Positions 8,407-15,624 of a DNA stretch of 23,891 nucleotides are shown in pieces. The translations under genes were made by a program, and so were the position numbers. The number at the start of each line of letters is the position of its first letter. Positions within the stretch are counted from its first letter, which is position 1. Source of the DNA: a virus. The notes under the pieces were generated by a model. The model was given only the letters and a program-made list of their open reading frames with translations, searched no databases and had not been told where the DNA came from. The stretch covers positions 1-23,891 of IMG/VR virus record IMGVR_UViG_3300032213_000123. One strand, given 5' to 3'.

Positions 8407-8856
8407 TTATTGTTCTCTAAAAAAGGTTGCTTCCATTAGCTTGTATCCGCGCTTTGTGTAATCAATAAATGGGGAGTTTGCCAGCACAGAAGTACAAGCA
8501 AAAGTCACCCTGCCATCATTAATCATTTCTTGCGCCCTCTTGTCAAATTCTTTCCATAGCCTACCGCCAACAGTGCTTTCCCGATGTTCCGGCTTTACCC
8601 ACCATGCAATCTCATGCAACTCTATAACACTAGGACACCAGAAGTTTTGAATAACCATTGCCGCTAGAAATCCACGATTTTCATTATCAATCAGTACAAA
8701 CCCTTTTCCGGCCATCATTGTTATTATCAATTGAGCAACATGGCTTTCGTTGTGGGCTTGCTTTTGTCGTATGGCTTCAATAGGTGCTTGCGCTGAATAC
8801 TCCCGCATCATCTCTATCAAAACTGGCATATCGTATTTTGTCGCCTGTCTTATCAT
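8407..8856 (-). CDS. GNAT-family N-acetyltransferase in the tail module
   Basis: The start is ATG 8856 (MIRQATKYDMPVLIEMM), one base after the TAG of the upstream gene and behind an AAAGGA Shine-Dalgarno. A longer open frame reaching 8997 is only overlap with that gene. The product is 149 residues, normal for a GNAT domain. It shows the N-terminal IRQATKYD strand-helix, a GFVLIDN..GFLAAMVIQ central beta hairpin, the ELHEIAWWVKPEHRES strand 4 and RESTVGGRLW as the acetyl-CoA pyrophosphate loop (motif A, normally Q/RxxGxG/A), then FACTSVL and YTKRGYKLMEATF at the end. These enzymes move an acetyl group from acetyl-CoA to an amine on a protein or small molecule. The substrate is unknown. Its place between tail-tip genes and the hub suggests action on a virion or host protein late in infection. 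Confidence 0.82.
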   Translation of the reverse strand: MIRQATKYDMPVLIEMMREYSAQAPIEAIRQKQAHNESHVAQLIITMMAGKGFVLIDNENRGFLAAMVIQNFWCPSVIELHEIAWWVKPEHRESTVGGRLWKEFDKRAQEMINDGRVTFACTSVLANSPFIDYTKRGYKLMEATFFREQ

Positions 8857-8857
8857 G

Positions 8858-9541
8858 CTATCCTTTGAATGTTTTAACCATTGGCTCAGTAGATATATTT
8901 GTTCCACCAGAACCATGCCCAACAGCACTTGGTGTATTTGTTGTTGATTGGCTTGATTGAATAGGTGGCGCACCAAAGTCAAAGTAAGTAGAAGCAATGA
9001 TTGGAACCCGATTCATAGATGTATCGTTAGGATAAATAAAGTTCCATGCTTTGGGCGTAGTCTTAATGCCTTGTATTCGATTTTCAAGGATGGTGCGGAA
9101 GCTGGCGCAGCTAATGCCTACGGTGGCTATCCTTACGCGCATTTGATCGTCAAACTGCTCTGTAATGGATGCGTTGGACACAATGCCTGTGTATCGCTTA
9201 AAGAACTGCTGACTAGGCGTTGTAATGATTTGATTCTGGCTATCCAAGAACCCGCGCCATACATCAATGTTAGAACCCTTGATGTTGGCCGCCAAGACTG
9301 TTGCCACGTTAGAACCGTCCACGCCGGTAAGCTGAATCGCCAAGTCGGTAGATGTAGCCTTGATGTTGCGATCAATCGGGGATATGGACAGCAGACTACC
9401 AAGATTGGTGAACGTCATTCCATTGACAGTGATGGCCGATGCCGCATTACAAAAGTAATAAGTATCAGTTGTGGTAGTCAACCGGATAAATTCTGCCTGT
9501 ACGATTGATGGGCTCGACAGAGCCGTCATTGTGGTACTCAT
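8858..9541 (-). CDS. Tail tip / baseplate hub-associated protein (lambda L or DUF2163-like)
   Basis: A 227-residue protein whose ATG overlaps the preceding stop (ATGA). The N-terminal half follows the pattern of tail-tip proteins upstream of J-like hubs: IRLTTTTDTYYFCNA, then SISPIDRNIKATSTDLAIQL, GVDGSN, NIDVWRGFLDS, and a YTGIVSNASITEQ strand. These features match minor tail proteins that form the ring between tail tube and hub. The C-terminal 60 residues are Ser/Thr/Gly-rich and look disordered (PPIQSSQSTTNTPSAVGHGS). It ends KTFKG one base before the acetyltransferase. In lambda, L carries an iron-sulphur cluster; here only two Cys residues (YYFCNA and GISCASF) are visible, so that feature is not supported. 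Family assignment is moderate; the tail-tip role follows from order. Confidence 0.65.
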   Translation of the reverse strand: MSTTMTALSSPSIVQAEFIRLTTTTDTYYFCNAASAITVNGMTFTNLGSLLSISPIDRNIKATSTDLAIQLTGVDGSNVATVLAANIKGSNIDVWRGFLDSQNQIITTPSQQFFKRYTGIVSNASITEQFDDQMRVRIATVGISCASFRTILENRIQGIKTTPKAWNFIYPNDTSMNRVPIIASTYFDFGAPPIQSSQSTTNTPSAVGHGSGGTNISTEPMVKTFKG

Positions 9542-10215
9542 CCTGTAATGTCCTCAATAAATACAAAGTCGCCGTCCCATTGAACGAATGCGCCACTTGT
9601 CATTGGGTTAAGTGTATATGTTGGGCATTGTGACGCAAGCAAATAAAAAGTGCAAGCCGAACCCACCCCAGCCAATGTTCCAGCAGTTACCGTTCCAATA
9701 ACAGGGCGGTGTAAGGTAACGCTAATGGTTGTCCCTGATCCACGCAAAACTTGGGCCGTTACTTTGTAAGAGTAAATTCCTATTTGCAAGAAGTCGCCAG
9801 CAGCAAATGCCACGGTGGTGGCCGAAATCAATCCCGATGCCCCCGCAGCACCAATGGCCGGAAGATTCCCCACCGTGATGGTAGTCGCATTAGCCGCAGG
9901 AACCGTGGACAATGTAAGTGCCGATGCTTGTGCCGATGTAAAGCCGCCTTGATAAGCGTTAAACCAATTAAGGTTAGCGCCAGAAAAAGTAATTGTCTGC
10001 GGAATCTGTCTGTCGTAATTGTCAATCACCTGGATCACATCCCGAACTTGCGGGTAGTACAGAAAGTTGTGAGGCTTGACAACAAAGTTCCACGGCACAG
10101 ATGTCAAGTACTGCGCCACGCGAACTTGGCCCGAGCGACTGACTTGCTGCCCAACCGTCCGGCGGTTTTGGACGCTAATGGATTGGCTAATGTTAAATAT
10201 GGTTTGAAACGACAT
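9538..10215 (-). CDS. Distal tail / tail tip protein (lambda M-like position)
   Basis: A 225-residue protein starting at ATG 10215, overlapping the tape measure stop (TAATG), and ending with an ATGA overlap to the next tail-tip gene. It begins MSFQTIFNISQSISVQNRRTVG, followed by RSGQVRVAQYLTSVPWNFVVK, a pattern found in tail proteins placed directly after the tape measure. A central Ala/Gly/Thr-rich insertion (about residues 95-180) contains beta-structured segments such as GDFLQIGIYSYKVTAQVLRG. It ends FVQWDGDFVFIEDITG. Position immediately after the tape measure fits the protein that caps the distal tail tube. I do not assign a specific family name. Lambda M is only about 109 residues, so this protein is either a fusion or a different solution for the same slot. 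Confidence 0.65.
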   Translation of the reverse strand: MSFQTIFNISQSISVQNRRTVGQQVSRSGQVRVAQYLTSVPWNFVVKPHNFLYYPQVRDVIQVIDNYDRQIPQTITFSGANLNWFNAYQGGFTSAQASALTLSTVPAANATTITVGNLPAIGAAGASGLISATTVAFAAGDFLQIGIYSYKVTAQVLRGSGTTISVTLHRPVIGTVTAGTLAGVGSACTFYLLASQCPTYTLNPMTSGAFVQWDGDFVFIEDITG

Positions 10216-12731
10216 TATGTTCTCCCTCGCCCGACAGAAATATTTTTAGCGCCATAAGCATTTGCCGCCCACACCGCCTTAGAACTGCCAAGGATACGAT
10301 CTTCAAAAGATTTGGTATCAATGGCATTGATGTTGTAGTTTGTCACGTTTGTCGTGCCGCCCATGCTACCAATTTGGTTTGTCGGAATGATTGTGCCGCC
10401 CGTGTTTGGAACAAACATCTCTGGCCCTTTTTCGCCAACAAGGTAAGAATCGGTAGCCGTAACTTCACCACCCGCCGCCCGCACACCGGCTGGCATAGAT
10501 GACAAGCCACTACCTCCGCCAAACAAAGAACCAATAAAGCCAAACAAACCGCCACCACCACTATTGCCACCAAGACTTTTTAACAAGTTGCTTGCAGATG
10601 CTCTAAGTTCAATTTTCAATAAATCATTAATAATGCTTCGAGTTAAATCGCTAAATGATAATTTGCCAGTTTCAACAAAATTATCTAGCGCCGAATTCAT
10701 GTTACTGATAACTGAATTAAATTCATCGCCGCCTTTTTTGCCTTCTTGCTTTGTAGCATCAATAAAATCGCGGTATGCTTTATCCCATCCTTCAGAAAAT
10801 GTAGTTTGTTGGTATTCGGTAAACGCAATCTGCTGCAATCTAATATCGTGCAAACGTTTTTCGCCTTGAATTTCTTTGTCTATTCCTTCAAGAGTTGCCG
10901 TCAATTCCGCACCTTCACCCAATTTGGCACGGGCATCTATCCGCTTTTGTTCAAATTCCGCAAGTCGTCTTTGCAATGCAAGATTTTCTACTTGGACGTC
11001 ATATTCATTTTGCGATATGTAATAGTGCTGCATATCCATGCGCAGCTTGTCTGCATCCAAGTCATTTAGGATTTGTTGATAAGTTGATTGTTGTTTAATG
11101 GATTGAAGCTGCTTATTACGTTCGGCTTCAATTAAATTAATTTTCCGTTTAAATCTTTCTTCTGTTGCACGAACATCTAAAGCATATTGTTCGTCTATTG
11201 CTTTAGCCTCAACATCACTTTTATTTTTAAGATTTTTTTCGTTGTCTTGCAATAATTTGGATAATTCACGTTCTTTGTTATTGCGCTCTTGCGCTATTTG
11301 TATTTCATATGTTCCAACCGTTAATGCTTTTATCCTTAACTCATCATCGGCTTTATCCCAATTGTAGGAAACGCTTTTCCAAAATGTTTCTTCTTTAATG
11401 CTTTTTACTTTTTGATCCCGTTCGGCTTTGGCAATTGCATTAGCACCTTGCGCTTTTTTGTTGGCCGTTTCAATATCCAATTGATATTGTTGTTCATACA
11501 AAGAAATCTCACGTTTGCTTAACTTTTGCTTTGCAAGATTTTCAGCGTAAGTAGATTCCGCTTTGGCAATTTCTCCCAATCGCGTTACTTCAATTTGATC
11601 TAAATCGGCTTTGTACTTGTCGCCTGCAATTGCTCTGATTTTTGCGGCATCCATTTTTTCCATGATGCCAAGTAATTCACGCTGTAACGTTACTTTTGCT
11701 GCAAGCGCATCCGATTCTCTTTTAATGGTTTCCTCAGAACCACCGGCAGTTTTATTGGCTTGATTTCCAACTTTGCCAGGCTCTGATGAATTGGATGATT
11801 TAGAAAATTTGTAAACACCAACTGCGCCAATAGCCGCCAAAGACGCTACAAGCATTGGAATGTTTAATGTCATTGCGCTAGTAAATACTGCGCCAGCCGC
11901 CATTGCTTCAGCTATTTGAACTGCAATAATTGCAATTTGAGCAAATTGTGAAACAACCACATAACTTGTTATGGCAAGCAATGCGGTTTTGAATGCTTCA
12001 ATGCCAATTAAACCATCACCAATAAAAGGTGAAAACAAATCGGCAAATGCCAATTTTAAATTGTCCATTGAGCGTTTTAAATTTTCGCTAGTTTCTGCAA
12101 ACTTTGCCAATGCTTTATCATGGCCTTCAAATTCTTCTGTAGATTGATTAACCTTTTCGGCTAATTCTTCAAAAGACAAAGTAACTCCAGCCTTTCCTAC
12201 AAGGGATTTCATTACCCTAATTTGTTCGGCTTTATTTCCAATTTGCGCAATTCCATTGACAATTTTGTTTATTTGATCTTCTGGCTTTAATTTAATTAAA
12301 TCTTCAATTGTTATATTCATGCTTTCAAACAAAGCAATTGAATTTTCTGTGCCACTTTGGGCATTGGCAATTTCGCTAAACATTTTGGACAACATTGCGC
12401 CCGCTTGCTCTGCATTGCCTCCAGATGTTTGAACCGCATCCTTAAATTGAAGTGTTTTGGCAATGGAAATGTCGTAAGCCGTTGCCAAGTCTTTTGTTTG
12501 GTTTGCAAATTCAAGCGTACTAGAAACCAATTCACCAACGCCAAGGGCGGTAAGACTTGTAATCCCACCTAACTCTTGGAATCGCTTGTACAACTCTTTA
12601 ACATTTGCGCCCAATTCGTTAAACGAACTTTGCAATTCCTTGGCGCTTTTACGCGCATCGGCAGTGTCCTTTGTCCAGCCAGCGGTGACAAGTCCAAGTT
12701 TTACCGATAGTGATGCTATTTGCGCTGACAT
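10215..12731 (-). CDS. Tail tape measure protein
   Basis: An 838-residue protein with typical tape measure layout. The N-terminal 60 residues form a helical region (KDTADARKSAKELQSSFNEL). A hydrophobic stretch of likely membrane helices lies at about 246-306 (TALLAITSYVVVSQFAQIAI and onward). A long charged, coiled-coil middle follows (about 335-650). The C-terminal part has KLSFSDLTRSIINDLLKI, a Gly-rich LFGFIGSLFGGGSG and the YLVGEKGPEMFVP signature at 763-775 seen in lambda-H-like tape measures. It winds inside the tail tube during assembly, sets tail length, and is ejected on infection. With the family rule of about 1.5 angstrom per residue, the tail would be near 125 nm if unprocessed. 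It follows an AAAGGTTAATC Shine-Dalgarno cassette and ends in TAATG overlap with the next gene. Confidence 0.93.
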   Translation of the reverse strand: MSAQIASLSVKLGLVTAGWTKDTADARKSAKELQSSFNELGANVKELYKRFQELGGITSLTALGVGELVSSTLEFANQTKDLATAYDISIAKTLQFKDAVQTSGGNAEQAGAMLSKMFSEIANAQSGTENSIALFESMNITIEDLIKLKPEDQINKIVNGIAQIGNKAEQIRVMKSLVGKAGVTLSFEELAEKVNQSTEEFEGHDKALAKFAETSENLKRSMDNLKLAFADLFSPFIGDGLIGIEAFKTALLAITSYVVVSQFAQIAIIAVQIAEAMAAGAVFTSAMTLNIPMLVASLAAIGAVGVYKFSKSSNSSEPGKVGNQANKTAGGSEETIKRESDALAAKVTLQRELLGIMEKMDAAKIRAIAGDKYKADLDQIEVTRLGEIAKAESTYAENLAKQKLSKREISLYEQQYQLDIETANKKAQGANAIAKAERDQKVKSIKEETFWKSVSYNWDKADDELRIKALTVGTYEIQIAQERNNKERELSKLLQDNEKNLKNKSDVEAKAIDEQYALDVRATEERFKRKINLIEAERNKQLQSIKQQSTYQQILNDLDADKLRMDMQHYYISQNEYDVQVENLALQRRLAEFEQKRIDARAKLGEGAELTATLEGIDKEIQGEKRLHDIRLQQIAFTEYQQTTFSEGWDKAYRDFIDATKQEGKKGGDEFNSVISNMNSALDNFVETGKLSFSDLTRSIINDLLKIELRASASNLLKSLGGNSGGGGLFGFIGSLFGGGSGLSSMPAGVRAAGGEVTATDSYLVGEKGPEMFVPNTGGTIIPTNQIGSMGGTTNVTNYNINAIDTKSFEDRILGSSKAVWAANAYGAKNISVGRGRT

Positions 12732-12742
12732 GATTAACCTTT
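12732..12742 (-). promoter_or_regulatory. Ribosome binding site cassette AAAGGTTAATC (tape measure)
   Basis: The 11 bases directly before the tape measure ATG are identical to those before the small gene at 4172. It includes the stop of the preceding gene, so ribosomes finishing that gene can restart here. Confidence 0.75.
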
Positions 12743-13255
12743 CTTGGCGGCTTTGCGAGCCACTTCTTCAATGGCAAATTGTAAATACGTTCCAAGCAAA
12801 GTTACCACTTCGCCAACATTTTGTTCTAATGCTGGACGCAAAAAAGGATGTTGTGGGGTGCTTGCTGTGCCAAATTCTTGAGCAAGTGCTACTGGATGAC
12901 GGTTGCGCCATACTTTTTGGAATACGCCGCGCTTGTTTAAAACATGGGTTGCAACTGAATCATCGCGCAAACTACTAGTAGAAACCCTAGCCATAAAGGT
13001 TTCGCCTTCAACGTAATATTTGCTTCGGCGATCACCAGAATTAGGCCGATGCACTTTCATGTACATCCGATCCGCAAGTTGTCCAGTGTCTCTTGGAGCA
13101 TTGGCTTTGGCGGCTTCCAAGACGGGAGCAAAAGCTACTTGAAGCGCATTTTTCCAAATGCGATCAGTTTTGGCTTTGCCTATTTCTTCCGCCATTTCAT
13201 CCATTGCGGCAAATAAAGCATCAAACCCTTCAACTTGGAACTGTTCTGTCGCCAT
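12734..13255 (-). CDS. HK97 gp10-like tail completion / neck protein
   Basis: A 173-residue protein matching the HK97 gp10-like pattern: GFDALFAAMDEMAEEIGKAK, then ALQVAFAPVLEAAKANAPRDTGQL (the NAPRDTG.L signature), a variable middle, and AQEFGTASTPQHPFLRPAL (the E.GT...P..PF.RPA signature). These proteins usually act at the tail end of the neck and are normally encoded between the head-tail adaptor and the tail terminator. Here the gene lies between the tail chaperone and the tape measure, which is out of the usual order. It starts at ATG 13255 behind GGAG and overlaps the end of the frameshift gene by 26 bases. Confidence 0.85.
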   Translation of the reverse strand: MATEQFQVEGFDALFAAMDEMAEEIGKAKTDRIWKNALQVAFAPVLEAAKANAPRDTGQLADRMYMKVHRPNSGDRRSKYYVEGETFMARVSTSSLRDDSVATHVLNKRGVFQKVWRNRHPVALAQEFGTASTPQHPFLRPALEQNVGEVVTLLGTYLQFAIEEVARKAAKKG

Positions 13256-13568
13256 TTATTTTCTCCATGCTAAAGCCTGGTGCTTGCATCATAAATGAAA
13301 GCAACGCATTACTTATCATGTCTTGTTTTGGCAACTCCAAATCTGGGTTCTTTTCGTATTCTACAACCCAAGGAAAGATGTTTTCCGATTTATATGCTGG
13401 CGCACCTGATGGGCGGATGTAATTAAACACCGCTGTGGTTAAAGGAGTTATGGCATCAAACGTCCCTTTATTGCCCAAAATTCCATCGGAAAACATTACA
13501 CAAATTTCTGTAAATGTTTCCTCATCTATTTTATCTATACTTTCCGCACTATGTCCATTAAAAATCAT
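13230..13568 (-). CDS. Tail assembly chaperone, frameshift-accessed part (lambda T-like)
   Basis: As a stand-alone ORF this starts at ATG 13568 and has 112 residues, but only a weak GGGC lies upstream. The same frame is open further up to 13604, exactly at the slippery end of the upstream gene. A -1 shift there joins residue N172 to LRKSIRSQTRAA and then MIFNGHSAES, with no stop between. The fusion would be about 296 residues, close to lambda gpGT (279). The sequence (EICVMFSDGILGNKG, PLTTAVFNYIRPSGAPAY, FPWVVEYEKNPDLELPK) is not recognised by itself. Its place just before the tape measure and the frame relationship identify it as the T-like part, which binds tail tube subunits and coats the tape measure during assembly. 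Confidence 0.78.
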   Translation of the reverse strand: MIFNGHSAESIDKIDEETFTEICVMFSDGILGNKGTFDAITPLTTAVFNYIRPSGAPAYKSENIFPWVVEYEKNPDLELPKQDMISNALLSFMMQAPGFSMEKINGDRTVPS

Positions 13569-13600
13569 TGCTGCCCGTGTTTGGCTGCGGATTGATTTCC

Positions 13601-14119
13601 TTAGTTTTTTTTTGCTTCTTTGTAGTTTGGCCGGATTGCTTCATCAATCTTGCTAACAATTTCCTTAATGATAGATTCGGGGAATTCTTCCGCGATCTCA
13701 TCAAACGATTCTGTAATAGGTTCGCCAGTAGCTGATTGCAAAAGGGAAAAGTATTTCTCTACTTGCATTTGCCAGATTACAGTCATCTTGGCAAGGTTGC
13801 GAACCGAATTGCCATCAATCACCAAATCATTGTCGGTGATTTTGATTTTTTCTTTGTCGGCATTAAGGGCTTCTAAAAAACCTTCTTCCGCTTCATCCAA
13901 AGTTTTACGCAATGGGGCGGCAAGATTTTCATAAACGACATTGACGCGATCCGCATCTGGATCGGAAATTGTGGCCGTGATTGCTTCCATTTCCCGCTTT
14001 ACAGGAATGCGAACCTTTAAGTCAAACTCAATGTCATTAAGTTTTACATAAATGGTTTTAAATCGGGCGGCAGCGCGAATGGCCTCATAGTCCGCACCAA
14101 GTTTATTTGAAATGCTCAT
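13601..14119 (-). CDS. Tail assembly chaperone, short form (lambda G-like)
   Basis: A 172-residue, mostly helical and acidic protein (MSISNKLGADYEAIRAAA, VYENLAAPLRKTLDEAEEGF, FDEIAEEFPESIIKEIV) ending KEAKKN. It lies between the tail tube genes and the tape measure, as tail assembly chaperones do. Its last codons GCA AAA AAA AAC TAA hold the slippery heptamer A AAA AAC immediately before the stop. Normal termination gives this short form; slipping gives the long form with the next ORF. In lambda the G:GT ratio matters for tail assembly. A REMEAITATISDP.ADRVN region fits chaperone families found in HK97-like phages, but I rely mainly on position and frameshift. Confidence 0.8.
   Translation of the reverse strand: MSISNKLGADYEAIRAAARFKTIYVKLNDIEFDLKVRIPVKREMEAITATISDPDADRVNVVYENLAAPLRKTLDEAEEGFLEALNADKEKIKITDNDLVIDGNSVRNLAKMTVIWQMQVEKYFSLLQSATGEPITESFDEIAEEFPESIIKEIVSKIDEAIRPNYKEAKKN
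13604..13610 (-). promoter_or_regulatory. Programmed -1 frameshift slippery site A AAA AAC
   Basis: In the frame of the upstream gene the codons read GCA AAA AAA AAC TAA. The heptamer A AAA AAC is in the correct X XXY YYZ phase, and the nine-A run also gives A AAA AAA. After a -1 shift the next codons are CTA AGG AAA TCA ATC, then nothing but sense codons to the in-frame ATG at 13568 and on to the stop at 13230. I see no clear stimulatory pseudoknot by eye. Confidence 0.85.
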
Positions 14120-14122
14120 TTC

Positions 14123-14344
14123 TTATCCTTTAATTATCTTGTGGTAAATTTTATTGTTCAACTCCAATGCGTAGGACACTACTTCATCGGGAGTCATCTT
14201 ATCAGCATGATGCCTTGCGATCTCATGGGCCAGCGTTACCGCCGTCATGCGTTGTTGGTGGAACCCAAACCAATCTTTGCGGGATTCGGATTGGGTTACC
14301 AAGAACCCTAGTAAGTCATTTGTGTTTTGTATTTTAGTTTCCAT
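14123..14344 (-). CDS. Hypothetical small tail-module protein
   Basis: A 73-residue protein (METKIQNTNDLLGFLVTQSE) starting at ATG 14344, directly abutting the stop of the preceding gene (TAAATG). It has HHADKMTPDEVVSYALELNN near the end and looks fully helical. It contains several His residues (FHQQRM, LAHEIARHHAD), but there is no proven metal-site pattern. It ends three bases before the chaperone gene. I do not recognise it. Position between tube genes and chaperone suggests a tail assembly accessory role, but this is inference. Confidence 0.72.
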   Translation of the reverse strand: METKIQNTNDLLGFLVTQSESRKDWFGFHQQRMTAVTLAHEIARHHADKMTPDEVVSYALELNNKIYHKIIKG

Positions 14345-14563
14345 TTATTCCTCGGAGGGTGGTGGAGTGTATCGTGTAGGGGCTGTATAAGGGTTGTGTT
14401 TTGCAAGAACCCGCAAAGCAACTCCCTCTGCCGAGTCAGACTCAGTAGAGGAAAGTGCTTGTGCGACTTCCGCAGCGTCTACTACCAAACCTCGGGCAAC
14501 AATGTCCAAGTCTTGATAAGTGCTGGTTAGCACCTCCAGCGCGGCGGTAAGTTGTTCAGACAT
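14345..14563 (-). CDS. Hypothetical small protein after the tail tube genes
   Basis: A 72-residue acidic protein (MSEQLTAALEVLTSTYQDLD). Its ATG at 14563 shares a base with the stop of the second tail tube gene (TAATG). The first 50 residues form helix-like segments with heptad spacing of hydrophobics. The end is Pro-rich (NPYTAPTRYTPPPSEE). No family is recognised. The tight coupling on both sides supports a real gene. Confidence 0.7.
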   Translation of the reverse strand: MSEQLTAALEVLTSTYQDLDIVARGLVVDAAEVAQALSSTESDSAEGVALRVLAKHNPYTAPTRYTPPPSEE

Positions 14564-15081
14564 TAGGTATTGCTCCAGCCGTACTGATTACCACGGGGAT
14601 GAACCGTAAACGTGCATTTAGCTTCTGCGCCAGGCGCAGCGTCAATTTGGAACTGCGATACACGGCCATTGAAGGCGTATGCAATCGTAGTAGTTCCGGC
14701 AACCGCAGCCACCACAAACGTGCGATCAATCACGCCGCTGTAGGCATCACCACGGATCAACAGAAGGCCGGCATCCGATGGATTCCATGCCGCAGTGATA
14801 GTCATGCTGGTGGGAGCCGATTGCGTTGGGATTTTGTCACTTTGACGCGATCCAGCAACCATGAAGGAGGCCACGGCATCATCTTGGCCGAAAGCGGGAA
14901 CCGCCTCAACGTTAAGCGCCGTACCTGCTGCGCCTGTACCGTTGGCCGTTGTGCCTACGATAGTTGCGACTTGGCCTGTCCACACTGCCAAGTTTGCGGT
15001 GGAAAATGCCGTGGGGGATGCGCCTGTTTGCATCCACATCGAGGCTGAAAAGCCTGGTAGAACTACTGCTGGTGCTGCCAT
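14563..15081 (-). CDS. Major tail tube protein, second paralogue
   Basis: A 172-residue protein starting MAAPAVVLPGFSASMWMQ behind AAGGAG. From AFGQDDAV onward it closely matches its upstream neighbour: in the 42 residues to NPSDA only three differ, and in the 31 from GRVSQFQIDAAPGAE to YGW four differ. The N-terminal 60 residues are much more different and include a Gly/Thr/Ala insertion (TTANGTGAAGTAL). Size, position after the tail completion protein and abundance-type RBS fit a tail tube subunit. It may be a second tube protein, a tube-end variant, or a subunit with a decorative N-terminal loop. Confidence 0.83.
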   Translation of the reverse strand: MAAPAVVLPGFSASMWMQTGASPTAFSTANLAVWTGQVATIVGTTANGTGAAGTALNVEAVPAFGQDDAVASFMVAGSRQSDKIPTQSAPTSMTITAAWNPSDAGLLLIRGDAYSGVIDRTFVVAAVAGTTTIAYAFNGRVSQFQIDAAPGAEAKCTFTVHPRGNQYGWSNT

Positions 15082-15095
15082 GATGTTGCTCCTTA

Positions 15096-15593
15096 TTAAG
15101 CGTTATTGCACCAACCGTACAGGTTGCCGCGAGGATGGATAGTGAAATTGCATTTTGATTCAGCGCCAGGGGCCGCATCAATTTGGAATTGGGATACACG
15201 GCCAACAAAAGAGTAATACACAATGTTTGTACCATCGGTAGCCGCAATCACAAAAGTACGATCCACCGTACCGTTGTAAGCATCGGTGCGGAGCAAAGTA
15301 TTGATAATTGCATCACTAGGATTCCAAGCGGCGGTAATCGTCATAGATGTTGGGGCAGATTGGCTAGGAATCTTGTCCGATTGACGCGAACCGGCCACAG
15401 TGAACGATGAGACTGCATCGTCCTGGCCAAAAGCCGGCACTGCCTCAATATTCATCAAATTGCCAGTTACCGCAATAGCTGCCACATTTGATAGCGTAGA
15501 CAATTGAGCAAGCGTCAATACGGTAGGAGTAGTGGCGGGTTGTGCGTACATTGTGGCGCTAAAGCCAGGTAGTACTTTATTGGGTAAAGCCAT
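15096..15593 (-). CDS. Major tail tube protein, first paralogue
   Basis: A 165-residue protein starting MALPNKVLPGFSATMYAQ at ATG 15593, behind a GAAGGA Shine-Dalgarno. It has the SFTVAGSRQSDKIPSQSAP and MTITAAWNPSDA segments, then a variable hairpin region, and the GRVSQFQIDAAPGAE and FTIHPRGNLYGW ending shared with the next gene. The family is that of siphovirus tail tube subunits, which stack as hexameric rings around the tape measure; the call rests on size, position and the ensuing chaperone and tape measure genes. The 14-base gap to its paralogue suggests co-expression. The gap of 31 bases upstream holds only the RBS. Confidence 0.83.
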   Translation of the reverse strand: MALPNKVLPGFSATMYAQPATTPTVLTLAQLSTLSNVAAIAVTGNLMNIEAVPAFGQDDAVSSFTVAGSRQSDKIPSQSAPTSMTITAAWNPSDAIINTLLRTDAYNGTVDRTFVIAATDGTNIVYYSFVGRVSQFQIDAAPGAESKCNFTIHPRGNLYGWCNNA

Positions 15594-15624
15594 GATAAAT
15601 TTCCTTCAAGGTTAAATTAATGTT

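Noticed and set aside
8857-8997. N-terminal extension of the acetyltransferase to 8997
   Set aside because: It would overlap the upstream gene by about 140 bases, adds a leader not typical of GNAT proteins, and ATG 8856 has a good AAAGGA site.
8957-9508. Plus-strand open frame of 183 codons
   Set aside because: It lies opposite the L-like tail-tip gene and its translation has no protein-like pattern. It is a shadow.
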